Shown piece by piece: positions 55,292 through 64,000 of a stretch of DNA of 64,000 bases. The notes under the pieces were generated by a model. The model did no database searches. It worked only from the letters and a program-made list of their open reading frames with translations, and was not told the origin of the DNA. The translations under genes and the position numbers were made by a program. The stretch's first letter is position 1. Each line of letters opens with the position of its first letter. The DNA is from Rhizobium sp. BK251 (GTDB lineage Bacteria > Pseudomonadota > Alphaproteobacteria > Rhizobiales > Rhizobiaceae): NCBI RefSeq assembly GCF_004345245.1, contig NZ_SLUQ01000004.1, forward strand, positions 124,001 through 188,000, in the 5' to 3' direction.

Positions 55292-55678
55292 TCAGACAAA
55301 GCCGAATACATAGAGCAGCGGCAATGCAGCCAAGGCCGTCTGCACAACCAGAAGTATATAGTTCAGGATCGTGCTCCCCCTGTCCGACATTATCGATATG
55401 ATGCGGGCGAAGGCAGCCATGGCGAAGGACGCACCGAAGGCGAGATAGACCATGGGTTGGGCAAGCAGGACCGCCGAAAGGCCGAACCCCAGATAGAAGC
55501 CGCCCATCGTCGAGCGCGCCGCCGCATAGGCGTCGGGCCTGCCTTCACGCGCCAGCAGCCCGAAGGCGCGGAATGCGGAACCGGGCGCGAACATGATCAC
55601 CAGCCCCATGAGCGCGGTGAAGGCGGCTGCGCCGAAGGCGAGCTGCTCCCCGAATTCCGTCGGAAAATAGAATTCCAT
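55292..55678 (-). CDS. Small four-helix membrane protein (DUF4345-like)
   Basis: The 128-aa protein has four predicted membrane helices (about 10-32, 48-68, 74-95, 104-126). The pattern AARSTMGGFYLGFGLSAVLL after the first loop resembles DUF4345-type proteins. The function is unknown. ATG 55678 follows GGGACGA; a GTG six codons upstream is possible. It lies 92 bases after priA on the same strand and may be in its transcript. Confidence 0.65.
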   Translation of the reverse strand: MEFYFPTEFGEQLAFGAAAFTALMGLVIMFAPGSAFRAFGLLAREGRPDAYAAARSTMGGFYLGFGLSAVLLAQPMVYLAFGASFAMAAFARIISIMSDRGSTILNYILLVVQTALAALPLLYVFGFV

Positions 55679-55770
55679 CGATCGTCCCCAAATCACCCGA
55701 AGCAGTGAGCCGACTTATGGCATGAAGAGGCGGAAAAGGGGAAGATAAAGCGAGGTCTATCCGGCAGAGT

Positions 55771-57990
55771 TCAGAGGAAACTTTGCGGATCGATGTCGAG
55801 CTGGACATGGACGGAGCCGCGCTCCTTCGGACCCTGCGCCAGCATCGTGCGCAGAAAGCCCTGCATGTCGGAATTGCGGCGTCCATGGACGAGGAGGCGG
55901 AAGCGGTGCCTGCCGCGAATCAGCGCCAGCGGCGCTTCGGCCGGTCCCAGCACCGAGATGCCCTGCACCTTCGGAGCGGCGTTGCGAATGCCGCGGGCAT
56001 GACCTTCCGCGTCCTGGCGCGTGTCGGCCGAAACGATGATCGAGGCCAGCCTGCCGAACGGCGGCAGCACCGCCCGCTCCCGCTCGGCAATTTCGCGATC
56101 ATAGAAGGCCGACGAATCGCCGGAGACGATCGCCTGCATGACAGGATGCTGCGGCTGGTAGGTCTGGAGCAGGCCATGGCTCTTGAGGCCAGTGCGCCCC
56201 GCACGTCCCGTCACCTGCGACAGGAGCTGGAAGGTTCGCTCGGCGGCACGCGGATCACCATTCGCAAGCCCGAGGTCCGCATCGACGATACCGACGAGCG
56301 TCATAAGGGGAAAGTTATGCCCCTTGGCGACCAGCTGCGTACCGATGACGATGTCCGCCTCGCCCTTGGCAATCGCCTCGAGTTCCAGCCGCAGTCGTTT
56401 CACTCCGCCCATGAGATCGGACGAAAGCAGGATCGTGCGCGCATCGGGAAAGTGCCGCTCCACCTCCTCGGCGATGCGTTCCACGCCGGGGCCGCAGGCG
56501 ACCAGATGATCGAGCGTCCCGCATTCGGGGCAGGCTTCCGGCGTAGTCTCCGCATAGCCGCACTGGTGGCATTGGATCTGGCCGCGAAAGCGGTGCTCGA
56601 CAAGCCAGCTCGAGCACTGTGGACATTGAAAGCGGTGACCGCAGACACGGCAGAGCGTCAACGGGGCATAGCCGCGCCGGTTGAGGAAGAGCAGCGACTG
56701 TTCGCCGCGCTCGATCGTCTTGCCGATCGCGCGCAGCAGCACCGGCGAGAGAAAGCCGCCCCTGTCCGGCGCATGCCGGCGCATGTCGATCAGGTGCAGA
56801 TCGGGAAGTGCAGCGTCGCCAAAGCGGGTCGGCAGGTGCACGGTGCCATAGCGGCCACTCTGGCCGTTGACCTGGCTCTCGACCGAGGGGGTCGCCGAGA
56901 CGAGAATAACGGGAAAATCCGCGATCCTGGCACGTACCACCGCCATGTCACGGGCATTGTAGTAAACCCTGTCTTCCTGCTTGTAGGCGGGATCATGCTC
57001 TTCGTCGACGATGATGAGACCGAGATCCTCGAAAGGCAGGAAGAGCGCCGAGCGGGCGCCGGCAACAACACGCACCTCACCCGTCACCGCCTGCCGCCAC
57101 ACCTTTTCCCGCATGCGGGGTGCGAGTTCGGAGTGCCATTCCGCGGGCTTCGCGCCAAAGCGATCCTGGAACCGTTCGAGGAAGCTTGCCGTAAGAGCGA
57201 TCTCGGGCAAGAGGATAAGCACCTGCCTGCCCTGCTTCAGGGTTTCGGCGATGGCCTCGAAATAGACCTCCGTCTTGCCCGATCCGGTGACGCCGTCGAT
57301 CAAGGAAACCGAAAATTCCTTGCGGCGGACGTTTTCCAGCAGGTCCTGCGCCGCCTGGCGTTGCGGCCCCTCCAGCCGCGGCACGGCAAAATCCGGATCC
57401 GGCTGCGCCACAACGGGCGGCGGCGGCAGGAACACCGTCTCGAAGATGCCTTGTGCGATCAGCCCGTCGACGACGCTGGGCGAGACGCCGGCGGCATGCG
57501 CAAGGCCGCTGCGCGTCCAGGAAAGCCCGTCGGAGGCCGTGTCCAGCACCCGCGCACGGGCAGGCGTCATCCGCTCCGGCTCTCCGCCCACGAAGCGCAG
57601 GCCCTCGACCATCGGTTCCGGCTCGAAGGCGTTCGGCGCCCTCAGCGCCATGCGCGCGACAAGCCCGGGCGGCGAAAGTGTGTAGCCGGCCACCCAGTCG
57701 ATGAAATCGCGCATCTCCTTGTTGAGCGGCGGGCAATCGAAGGCATGTGTGATCGGGCGAAGCTTCTTCGGATCTACGCCGCCGCCGTCACCGCCGTCCC
57801 AGACGACGCCGATCACCTGGCGCGGCCCGAGCGGCACCTGGACGACCGAGCCTGCCTCGACCGCCATGCCTTCCGGCACGGAATAGGAATAGGGCGTGGC
57901 CGCCGGCATCGGCACGAGAACCGGCACGGTACGGACCACGGGCGGGGCTTCGAAAAGCGCGCCAAAGAGATCGGACGAATCTGTGCTCAT
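55771..57990 (-). CDS. priA: Primosomal protein N' (replication restart helicase PriA)
   Basis: The 739-aa DNA helicase restarts stalled replication forks. Domains in order: 3'-DNA-binding domain (about 20-115), winged helix (about 130-190), helicase lobe 1 with Walker A GVTGSGKT and DEEHD, and VILVSATPS; a zinc-binding domain with eight cysteines (CRVCGHRFQCPQC, CHQCGYAETTPEACPEC); and lobe 2 with TQLVAKGHNFP and QVTGRAGRTG. ATG 57990 is preferred to the in-frame codon seven earlier. It is divergent-distal to xerC, a neighbourhood common in Rhizobiaceae. Confidence 0.97.
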   Translation of the reverse strand: MSTDSSDLFGALFEAPPVVRTVPVLVPMPAATPYSYSVPEGMAVEAGSVVQVPLGPRQVIGVVWDGGDGGGVDPKKLRPITHAFDCPPLNKEMRDFIDWVAGYTLSPPGLVARMALRAPNAFEPEPMVEGLRFVGGEPERMTPARARVLDTASDGLSWTRSGLAHAAGVSPSVVDGLIAQGIFETVFLPPPPVVAQPDPDFAVPRLEGPQRQAAQDLLENVRRKEFSVSLIDGVTGSGKTEVYFEAIAETLKQGRQVLILLPEIALTASFLERFQDRFGAKPAEWHSELAPRMREKVWRQAVTGEVRVVAGARSALFLPFEDLGLIIVDEEHDPAYKQEDRVYYNARDMAVVRARIADFPVILVSATPSVESQVNGQSGRYGTVHLPTRFGDAALPDLHLIDMRRHAPDRGGFLSPVLLRAIGKTIERGEQSLLFLNRRGYAPLTLCRVCGHRFQCPQCSSWLVEHRFRGQIQCHQCGYAETTPEACPECGTLDHLVACGPGVERIAEEVERHFPDARTILLSSDLMGGVKRLRLELEAIAKGEADIVIGTQLVAKGHNFPLMTLVGIVDADLGLANGDPRAAERTFQLLSQVTGRAGRTGLKSHGLLQTYQPQHPVMQAIVSGDSSAFYDREIAERERAVLPPFGRLASIIVSADTRQDAEGHARGIRNAAPKVQGISVLGPAEAPLALIRGRHRFRLLVHGRRNSDMQGFLRTMLAQGPKERGSVHVQLDIDPQSFL

Positions 57991-58043
57991 TGCGCGAGAC
58001 CATGCCCGCAAATCGCAGGAATTGGAACTACTGGGATATCTCT

Positions 58044-58997
58044 CTACACGGCCGGCTCAGCCACGGAGAGTGCCTCCGATGTATTGGATACGGCGCCGAC
58101 CGGCACGAACCGGGCGTTGCCGTCGGCGGCGATGTCGAAGACTGTGTGCTTCTCCAGTGCCTTGGTCACCTCGTTCAGATCGCCATCGAGATGCTCGACC
58201 GGAATGAGGTCGCCGACGACGAAATCGAAACGGTCGCCGCGCTTGTTCAGGAGTTCATGGAACACCGTCATGTCACGCAGTTCCGTCGACCATTTTGCAA
58301 ACCAGTAAAAGAGGCCGGAATTGCGCGCGGACATGTGGATCGGCAGGATCGGCAGGTTGTACTTGCGCGCAAGCCCGACGGCCGATGTTTTCCATGGTCG
58401 CTCGTTGAGCCTGCCGTTCGCCCAGTAGGCGATGCGTCCGGAAGGAAAGAGCACGGTTGCCTTGCCTTCCCTCACCGCGCAGTTCGTGAGCTTCAGGGTC
58501 TCCCGCGCCTTGAGCTTGCTCTTGTGCTCCTCGCGCCACTCGACCGGAATGATCATCTCCGCAAAGCGGGGATTGACGCGCACGGCATCCCGGTTGGCAA
58601 AGAACATCATGTCTGGCCGCCGAGACTTCAGGAGATCGAACACGGCGACACCATCGGCGATACCCGTCGGGTGGTTGCTGACGAGGATAAAACCGCCCGA
58701 CGACGGAATGCGCTCGCCGTTGACCACGTCAATCTGGAGCTTCAATTCATTGCTGAGATATTCGAAGGACTGGAAGCCCGGTATGTTCGCCACCGAATTG
58801 GCGAATTCCAGAGCCTTGTTGTAGCGCAGCAGCGTGTAGAGGAAAGGCCGCATCACCGGCCAGAGTGGATGACATACGATCCGCTGGCCGCGCTCGGCAA
58901 TCAACGTATCGACGATATGACCCGGCTTCCCATGGGAGACAAGAGCGATCGCTTCCGCAAGCTGACCGAAAGCTGTCATGGAATCGCGTCGTGCCAT
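58044..58997 (-). CDS. Lysophospholipid acyltransferase-family protein (PlsC-like)
   Basis: The 317-aa protein has the acyltransferase block I as NHPTGIADG (about 108-116, an NHx4D variant) and block III as FPSGRIAYWANGR. The loop between them has a positively charged EEHKSKLKARETLKL stretch. Such enzymes pass an acyl chain to glycerol phosphate or another polar lipid at the inner membrane. There is no strong transmembrane helix; one hydrophobic segment near 47-60 may associate with the membrane. It precedes priA by 53 bases on the same strand and is divergent from xerC. The exact lipid acceptor is not known. Confidence 0.8.
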   Translation of the reverse strand: MARRDSMTAFGQLAEAIALVSHGKPGHIVDTLIAERGQRIVCHPLWPVMRPFLYTLLRYNKALEFANSVANIPGFQSFEYLSNELKLQIDVVNGERIPSSGGFILVSNHPTGIADGVAVFDLLKSRRPDMMFFANRDAVRVNPRFAEMIIPVEWREEHKSKLKARETLKLTNCAVREGKATVLFPSGRIAYWANGRLNERPWKTSAVGLARKYNLPILPIHMSARNSGLFYWFAKWSTELRDMTVFHELLNKRGDRFDFVVGDLIPVEHLDGDLNEVTKALEKHTVFDIAADGNARFVPVGAVSNTSEALSVAEPAV

Positions 58998-59138
58998 GAA
59001 ACATCCTGTTTTGACGGAGAGCCCAGCTATTGCAGTCTATTATGATCGAAGCATGACAAACACTTGGCAGGTATTATCAATTCCATAACCTACCTCAATC
59101 AGATTGGCAGCAGGAGAGCAAATTCAAGAGTCCGTGCC

Positions 59139-60074
59139 ATGAATGAACTGCTGATCATCGCCGATTCGATCGTCCTCGCTGAGCGTCAATTCTGGCTTTC
59201 CAGTCTCGGTGAAGAACGGCGACTTTCCGGGCATACGCTCGACGCCTATGAGCGCGATACACGGCAGTTTCTTACCTTCCTCACGGGCCACCTGGGTGGC
59301 CCGACGACGATCAAGGATATCCAGACGCTGCGCCCCGCCGATCTTCGAGCCTTTCTCGCGGCGCGACGCAAAGCAGGCTCCGGCGCCCGCTCGCTTGGCC
59401 GCAATCTTGCCGGCCTGCGCTCCTTCCTGCGCTTCCTCGAAAGGAAGGGTCTGGTGAATGCGGCGGGGGCAGCAGCGATCCGCTCGCCGAAGCAGCCGAA
59501 ATCGCTGCCGAAGCCCCTCTCGGACGGCCAGGCGCTGACCGTGGTGAACGACGGCTCGCAATTGCACGACGAGCCCTGGATATCGGCCCGCGATGCCGCC
59601 GTCCTGACGCTGCTTTACGGCTGCGGGCTGCGAATCTCGGAGGCGTTGGCCCTGACGCCGGAAGATCTCCGTTCCGGCGCCTCCGCATTGCGCATCATCG
59701 GCAAGGGCAACAAGACGCGGCTTGTGCCGCTGCTGCCGGCCGTTGTCGAAGCTGTGGAGAAATACCGGGCATTGTGCCCCTACCATCTCGAGCCGGCCGA
59801 GCCGCTCTTTCGCGGGGCAAGAGGCGGGAAGCTGCAGCCGGCCATCATCCAGCGGGCGATGCAGGGTTTGAGAAGTGCTTTCGGCCTGCCGGAAACCGCG
59901 ACGCCTCATGCACTGCGGCATTCCTTCGCAACCCACCTGCTTGCGGGCGGCGGCGATCTCAGGACCATTCAGGAACTGCTCGGGCACGCCAGCCTGTCGA
60001 CGACGCAGATCTATACTGGCGTCGATTCGTCGCGGCTGCTGGAGGTATATGACAAGGCGCATCCGCGCGCCTGA
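59139..60074 (+). CDS. xerC: Tyrosine recombinase XerC
   Basis: The 311-aa site-specific recombinase resolves chromosome dimers at dif with XerD. The SAM-like core-binding domain (about 13-105) is followed by the catalytic domain with R165 (GLRISEA), K189, H257-x2-R260 (HALRHSFATHLL), H283 (LGHASLSTTQIY) and nucleophile Y292. ATG 59139 gives a family-typical beginning; an upstream 25-codon extension lacks support. The neighbourhood (priA and an acyltransferase) and the chromosomal XerC type argue against a mobile-element integrase. Confidence 0.94.
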   Translation: MNELLIIADSIVLAERQFWLSSLGEERRLSGHTLDAYERDTRQFLTFLTGHLGGPTTIKDIQTLRPADLRAFLAARRKAGSGARSLGRNLAGLRSFLRFLERKGLVNAAGAAAIRSPKQPKSLPKPLSDGQALTVVNDGSQLHDEPWISARDAAVLTLLYGCGLRISEALALTPEDLRSGASALRIIGKGNKTRLVPLLPAVVEAVEKYRALCPYHLEPAEPLFRGARGGKLQPAIIQRAMQGLRSAFGLPETATPHALRHSFATHLLAGGGDLRTIQELLGHASLSTTQIYTGVDSSRLLEVYDKAHPRA

Positions 60075-60200
60075 GCGGGTTGCGGCACTTCCCGCCTCCA
60101 TTTGGCCGCATCGCGCGACAAGGAAGCGTTAACCGACGATGTTAAGGGAATATGCGCAGCGAGAACCTAGTGTCGGCGCGCAACGAACCGGAAAGAGACG

Positions 60201-61304
60201 ATGATCATCGCGATCGGCCAGAAGAGCTTCCACCTTGCGCAGCCACGGCTGGCGGACATCGCACTGTGGCTCGTTGCAGCCCTCCCGATGCTGCTTGCCG
60301 CGGCGCTGATCGCGGTGCTACTCACGCTCTCGCCGGCGCGCGCAGCCGAGACGGCAGATGCCGCCTGCGGCGGCAAGAACCTCCTGATCGAACTGCAGCA
60401 GCAGGACCCTGCCCGGTATGCAGCCGTGATGAAGGAAGGCGACGAGACGCCAAACGGGAAGTCGATCTTCTGGCAGATCGAGAAGCCGGGACTGAAACCC
60501 TCCTGGCTGCTCGGAACCATGCATGTCACGGATCCGCGCGTTCTGGTGATGCCCGCAGGCGCGGCGAACGCCCATGACGCCGCAGATACGATCGTTATCG
60601 AATCCGACGAAATACTGGACGAGAAGAAGGCAGCCATCGCCCTGCTCGCCAAGCCTGAACTGACGATGTTCACCGATGGGACGACAATCGCCTCCCTCCT
60701 GTCTCCGGAAGAAAACGCCCGCCTCGAAAGCGGGCTGAAGGAACGCGGCATACCACTCGCTGCCGTTTCGCGGATGCGCCCGTGGATGATCGCCAGCGTG
60801 GTCTCGCTGCCGGCCTGCGAACTCGCCCGGAAGGCCAAGGGTGCCGCATTCCTCGACCAGAAGATCGCGGCCGACGCCGTAGCCGAAGGCAAGGATGTCA
60901 AAGGACTGGAGACGCTTGCCGAACAGCTTTCGGCCATGGCGGAGCTACCTGTGGAGTTCCACCTCAAATCGCTCATCGAGACGCTCGAACTCGGCGACAG
61001 GATGAACGACGTGGTCGAGACCATGACCGATCTCTATCTTTCCGGAGACATCGGCATGACCATGCCGATGCTGGAGACGGTCGAACCTGCAGGCGGAGGC
61101 AACGCCAAGGACGAAGGCGGCGACTATGCGGCTTTCGAGCAGCGCATCATTCTCGACCGCAACAAGGTAATGGCGGAGCGCGCAGCGCCCATCCTCGCGA
61201 AAGGCAATGTCTTCATGGCCGTCGGCGCGCTGCACTTGCCGGGCGACCAGGGTCTTGTGGAATTGCTGCGCAAGCAGGGATTTGCAGTGACGGCGGTACG
61301 CTGA
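60201..61304 (+). CDS. TraB/GumN-family protein
   Basis: The 367-aa protein belongs to the TraB/PrgY/GumN family. An uncleaved or cleaved N-terminal hydrophobic segment (about 20-48, ending SPARAAE) suggests export. The two family motifs are present: SWLLGTMHVTDPR (GxxH) near residue 100 and VFMAVGALHLPGDQGLVELLRKQGF (GxxH) at the end, together with an ESDE-type glutamate between them. Some members are proposed to be metalloproteases of a Tiki-like fold; the substrate here is unknown. It stands between xerC and the convergent cytochrome b561 gene. Confidence 0.85.
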   Translation: MIIAIGQKSFHLAQPRLADIALWLVAALPMLLAAALIAVLLTLSPARAAETADAACGGKNLLIELQQQDPARYAAVMKEGDETPNGKSIFWQIEKPGLKPSWLLGTMHVTDPRVLVMPAGAANAHDAADTIVIESDEILDEKKAAIALLAKPELTMFTDGTTIASLLSPEENARLESGLKERGIPLAAVSRMRPWMIASVVSLPACELARKAKGAAFLDQKIAADAVAEGKDVKGLETLAEQLSAMAELPVEFHLKSLIETLELGDRMNDVVETMTDLYLSGDIGMTMPMLETVEPAGGGNAKDEGGDYAAFEQRIILDRNKVMAERAAPILAKGNVFMAVGALHLPGDQGLVELLRKQGFAVTAVR

Positions 61305-61317
61305 ACCGGCTGCGACA

Positions 61318-61818
61318 TCAACCGACGGTCATTCGGCGCAGCACGTCGGTCTTCCAGTAGAACTGATGGACAAGCGCGCCGAACACATGCGCGACGATGA
61401 CGATCCAGAGCAGGACCTTCAACACATCCGCATGCAGGCCGCCCGCTGCGCCGTTCCCGAAGTAGTAGGCGCCAATTCCCGTGAACGGCATGGCGATCAG
61501 CAACAGGTAGAGCAGCGCATGGGCAAGCTTGGCGCCGAGCCTGAAGATGGCCGGTTCTTCCGGCGGCGCGACCGGCACGCCCGACTTGAAGCGAAGGACG
61601 AGGCGAAGCGCGACGAGGATCAGGATCGCGATCCCCACATAGGCGTGGATGTTGGCGCTGGCAATCTGGTCGGCGGTAGCGCTCCCGGTGCGGCGCATGG
61701 CGCGATTCCACTGCTCCATCCCGTCTGAGAACAGCAGATTGAACGATACGAGCAGCGCGGTGACCCAATGCACCACACGCTGAGAAAGAGAAAAGGAAAC
61801 TGGAGAATCACTATCCAT
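61318..61818 (-). CDS. Cytochrome b561-family protein
   Basis: The 166-aa membrane protein has four hydrophobic helices and the histidines expected to bind two b hemes: H17 (QRVVHWVTALL), H58 (ANIHAYVGIAILI), H100 (AKLAHALLYLLLI) and H148 near the C-terminus (VAHVFGALVHQFYWKTDVLRRM). This layout is the YodB/YceJ-type b561 that passes electrons between quinol and a periplasmic acceptor such as superoxide. It is convergent with the TraB gene, only 13 bases apart. Confidence 0.9.
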   Translation of the reverse strand: MDSDSPVSFSLSQRVVHWVTALLVSFNLLFSDGMEQWNRAMRRTGSATADQIASANIHAYVGIAILILVALRLVLRFKSGVPVAPPEEPAIFRLGAKLAHALLYLLLIAMPFTGIGAYYFGNGAAGGLHADVLKVLLWIVIVAHVFGALVHQFYWKTDVLRRMTVG

Positions 61819-61857
61819 TTTCCACCCATTTCAATATCTTAGCCATGGAAACTATAC

Positions 61858-61888
61858 GGGCCGCAGCTTCGCTAACAAGCTGCGGCCC
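61858..61888 (-). terminator. Terminator after lpdA
   Basis: GGGCCGCAGCTT and AAGCTGCGGCCC form a perfect 12-bp stem with a 7-base loop, about 27 bases after the lpdA stop. Only a short mixed A/T tract follows, so termination is likely but not classic. Confidence 0.75.
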
Positions 61889-61915
61889 GCAACATGACAG
61901 AGATTTAATCCCGGA

Positions 61916-63322
61916 TCACATGTGGATCGGCTTGAAGAAGGTGGCGAGCGCTGCCTCCTTCACGGCCTCCGACATGGTCGGATGGGCATGGCATGTGCGG
62001 CCGAGATCTTCCGAAGAACCGCTGAATTCCATCAGCACGCCGATCTCGTGGATCATCTCGCCGGCACCGAAACCGACGATATGGCCACCGAGCAAGCGGT
62101 CGGTTTCCTTGTCCGCAAGGATCTTCACGAAACCTTCGGTCGCCAGCATGGCGCGGGCGCGGCCGTTCGCCGTGAAGGGGAACTTGCCGACCTTGTAGGC
62201 GATGCCTGCGGCTTTCAGCTCCTCCTCGGTCTTGCCGACGGAGGCGACTTCCGGCTGCGTATAGACGACGCTCGGGATGACGTCGTAGTTCACATGGCCG
62301 TGCTGGCCGGCGAGGATTTCGGCGAGCGCAACGCCCTCGTCTTCCGCCTTGTGGGCGAGCATCGGCCCCTTCACCACGTCGCCGATCGCATAGATGCCGT
62401 CGACATTGGTCTTGTAGTGGCCGTCGATCTCGACGCGACCGCGATTGTCGAGCTTCACGCCGGCACCTTCAAGGCCGAGGCCCTCGGTGAACGGCTTGCG
62501 GCCCGTGGCGACGAGCACGACATCGGCATCAAGGACAACCTTGTCGCCACCCTTGACGGGTTCGAACGTGACCTTGGCGCCCTTGCCGGCCTTCTCGACG
62601 CCAACGACCTTGGCGCCCAGGTGGAAGTCGATGCCCTGCTTGGCAAGCATGCGCTGAAACTGCTTCGAGACTTCGCCATCCATGCCGCCGAGGATCATGT
62701 CGAGGTATTCGACGACGGTGACCTTGGCGCCAAGACGCGACCACACGGAGCCGAGCTCGAGGCCGATCACGCCGCCGCCGACGACGATCATCGTAGCCGG
62801 GACCTTGTCCAGCGCGATGCCGCCGGTCGACGAAATGATGACCTTCTCATCGATCTGGACCGGAACGCCCGGGATGCCGGCAACGTCCGAGCCGGTGGCA
62901 ATCACGATGTTTTTGCCTTCGATCTCCTGCACTTCACCCTTGTCGTTGGTCACCGCGACCTTGCCGGCCGAGACGATCTTGCCGGTGCCAATGAAGGAAT
63001 CGACCTTGTTTTTCTTGAAGAGGAACGCGACGCCATCGACATTGGCCTTAACCGTCGCGTCCTTGTGCGCCATCATCTTGGAAAGATTGAGCTTCGGCGC
63101 AGCGACCTCGACGCCGAGCGCATCCATGCCGTGGCCGGCCTGATGGAACATTTCGGAAGCGTGCAGCAGCGCCTTGGACGGTATGCAGCCGATATTCAGG
63201 CAGGTGCCGCCGAAGGTCGCGCGCTTTTCGACGACCGCGACCTTCAGGCCGAGCTGGGCCGCCTTGATGGCGCAGACATAGCCGCCCGGGCCGCTACCGA
63301 TAATGATGACATCATAGGCCAT
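61916..63322 (-). CDS. lpdA: Dihydrolipoyl dehydrogenase (E3)
   Basis: The 468-aa flavoprotein re-oxidises dihydrolipoyl groups of 2-oxoacid dehydrogenase complexes. FAD site [17 protein letters not shown], redox-active disulfide [16 protein letters not shown] (C41, C46), NAD site [20 protein letters not shown], second FAD motif [20 protein letters not shown] and the C-terminal [10 protein letters not shown] (catalytic His-Glu) are all present. No sucA/sucB gene is visible within the window, but the usual rhizobial sucABlpdA order, with short ORFs or an SDR gene between, continues past the right end. Confidence 0.97.
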   Translation of the reverse strand: MAYDVIIIGSGPGGYVCAIKAAQLGLKVAVVEKRATFGGTCLNIGCIPSKALLHASEMFHQAGHGMDALGVEVAAPKLNLSKMMAHKDATVKANVDGVAFLFKKNKVDSFIGTGKIVSAGKVAVTNDKGEVQEIEGKNIVIATGSDVAGIPGVPVQIDEKVIISSTGGIALDKVPATMIVVGGGVIGLELGSVWSRLGAKVTVVEYLDMILGGMDGEVSKQFQRMLAKQGIDFHLGAKVVGVEKAGKGAKVTFEPVKGGDKVVLDADVVLVATGRKPFTEGLGLEGAGVKLDNRGRVEIDGHYKTNVDGIYAIGDVVKGPMLAHKAEDEGVALAEILAGQHGHVNYDVIPSVVYTQPEVASVGKTEEELKAAGIAYKVGKFPFTANGRARAMLATEGFVKILADKETDRLLGGHIVGFGAGEMIHEIGVLMEFSGSSEDLGRTCHAHPTMSEAVKEAALATFFKPIHM

Positions 63323-63492
63323 TGTTGATTTCCCTTTTACGTTATCTCTTTAGATCGCCCCGCCATGTAGCGAGACGAAGCCCGGCGCCGGCAGACGCGG
63401 CCCCGGCAATCGGTTGACTCAGTGGCCGCGGCGATCGCGTGATCGCGGGCCAAACTGGCTGTGAGGAAAGTGGCGACGCCGACAGCATAGAT

Positions 63493-64000
63493 CTATCGAC
63501 CGCCGCTCACATTGAGGATGGCGCCCGTGACGTAGGATGCCGCAGGCGAAAGCAGATAGAGAACCGCATCGGCGACTTCCGCAGGCGTTCCCGGGCGCTT
63601 CATCGGTATCATCGGCGCGAGTTCCCGCGCCCGGTCCGGCAATCCGCCCGAAGCGTGAAGGTCAGTCTCGATTACGCCCGGCCGGATCGCATTGACGCGC
63701 ACGCCTTCCGCCGCCACTTCGCGCGAAAGACCGATGGTGAACGTGTCGATGGCAGCCTTCGAAGCCGCATAGTCGACATATTGGGAGGCCGATCCGAGAA
63801 CCGCAGCCATCGACGAGATGTTGACGATCGCGCCGCCCTTGCCTCCATGCCTGCTCGACATGCGGCGGACCGCTTCGGCGGCGCAGAGAATTGAACCGGC
63901 GACGTTGACGCGCAGCATCCGCTCGATGCGCTCGGGCGACATTTCGTCGACGCGCTCCACCGTGGCCACGATGCCCGCATTGTTGACGAGACCGTCCAGG
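63493..64000 (-). CDS. Short-chain dehydrogenase/reductase (5' end outside window)
   Basis: The frame is open to the right edge, where it reads LDGLVNNAGIVATVERVDEM; the NNAG motif shows that the N-terminal Rossmann part with TGxxxGIG lies beyond the window. The visible part has the catalytic Ser in NISSMAAVLG, YAASK (Tyr/Lys pair), NAIRPGVIETD and the end VTGAILNVSGGR. It resembles FabG-like SDRs with unknown substrate. It lies upstream of lpdA on the same strand, 170 bases away. Confidence 0.88.
   Translation of the reverse strand, partial: LDGLVNNAGIVATVERVDEMSPERIERMLRVNVAGSILCAAEAVRRMSSRHGGKGGAIVNISSMAAVLGSASQYVDYAASKAAIDTFTIGLSREVAAEGVRVNAIRPGVIETDLHASGGLPDRARELAPMIPMKRPGTPAEVADAVLYLLSPAASYVTGAILNVSGGR

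Noticed and set aside
55783..58308. An 841-codon plus-strand frame opposite priA
   Set aside because: It is a GC shadow of a conserved gene, with no recognisable domain.

Overview
The window is a chromosomal segment of an alphaproteobacterium, most likely a member of the Rhizobiaceae (Rhizobium/Ensifer/Shinella-like). The evidence is a C4-type 5-aminolevulinate synthase with an Irr-like iron-control element, a five-gene F1 ATP synthase operon without F0 genes, an NAD-dependent fdsGBA formate dehydrogenase, a form II coxSLM cluster, TamA/TamB, an ExoY-type sugar transferase, a priA-xerC neighbourhood and GC-rich codon use. The species cannot be named from the sequence alone. There is no insertion sequence, prophage, CRISPR array or conjugative gene.

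Layout. 0-6.6 kb: a YafK-type L,D-transpeptidase lipoprotein (5' end outside the window) coupled to a TusA-like protein, a CobW GTPase, a D,D-carboxypeptidase, an M20 amidohydrolase, tRNA-Arg(CCT), a BON protein and an exported hypothetical. 6.9-9.7 kb: dxr and hemA, convergent, separated by hairpins and a 113-bp palindromic repeat. 9.8-13.6 kb: coxSLM. 13.9-22.2 kb: a small lipoprotein, then tamA-tamB. 22.2-24.9 kb: an Lrp-type regulator divergent from arginase and ornithine aminotransferase. 25.3-27.5 kb: a soluble double-PAS chemoreceptor and cheW.

27.7-40.2 kb is the most coherent unit. On one strand it reads LysR regulator, fdsG-fdsB-fdsA-fdhD-fdsD, NtrC-type response regulator, sensor kinase, then an oxalate/formate-antiporter-family transporter. 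In front of the transporter there is a consensus sigma-54 promoter preceded by two identical-arm dyads (GGACA-N3-TGTCC). I infer that the two-component pair senses a small organic acid, possibly formate or oxalate, and activates the transporter, while the LysR protein controls the dehydrogenase.

40.3-50 kb: an ArsR-type regulator without cysteines, an SDR, a divergent pair of LPS genes (GT25 transferase and O-antigen ligase), a catabolic operon (iron-ADH, ALDH, enolase-superfamily dehydratase) divergent from its own LysR gene, and an orphan ExoY-like sugar transferase. 50-64 kb is housekeeping: atpHAGDC, a small membrane protein, priA, an acyltransferase, xerC, a TraB/GumN protein, cytochrome b561, lpdA and an SDR cut by the window end.

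Starts were set by Shine-Dalgarno fit where possible; several genes (dacC, fdhD, atpH, the Lrp gene, one SDR) appear to start with GTG.
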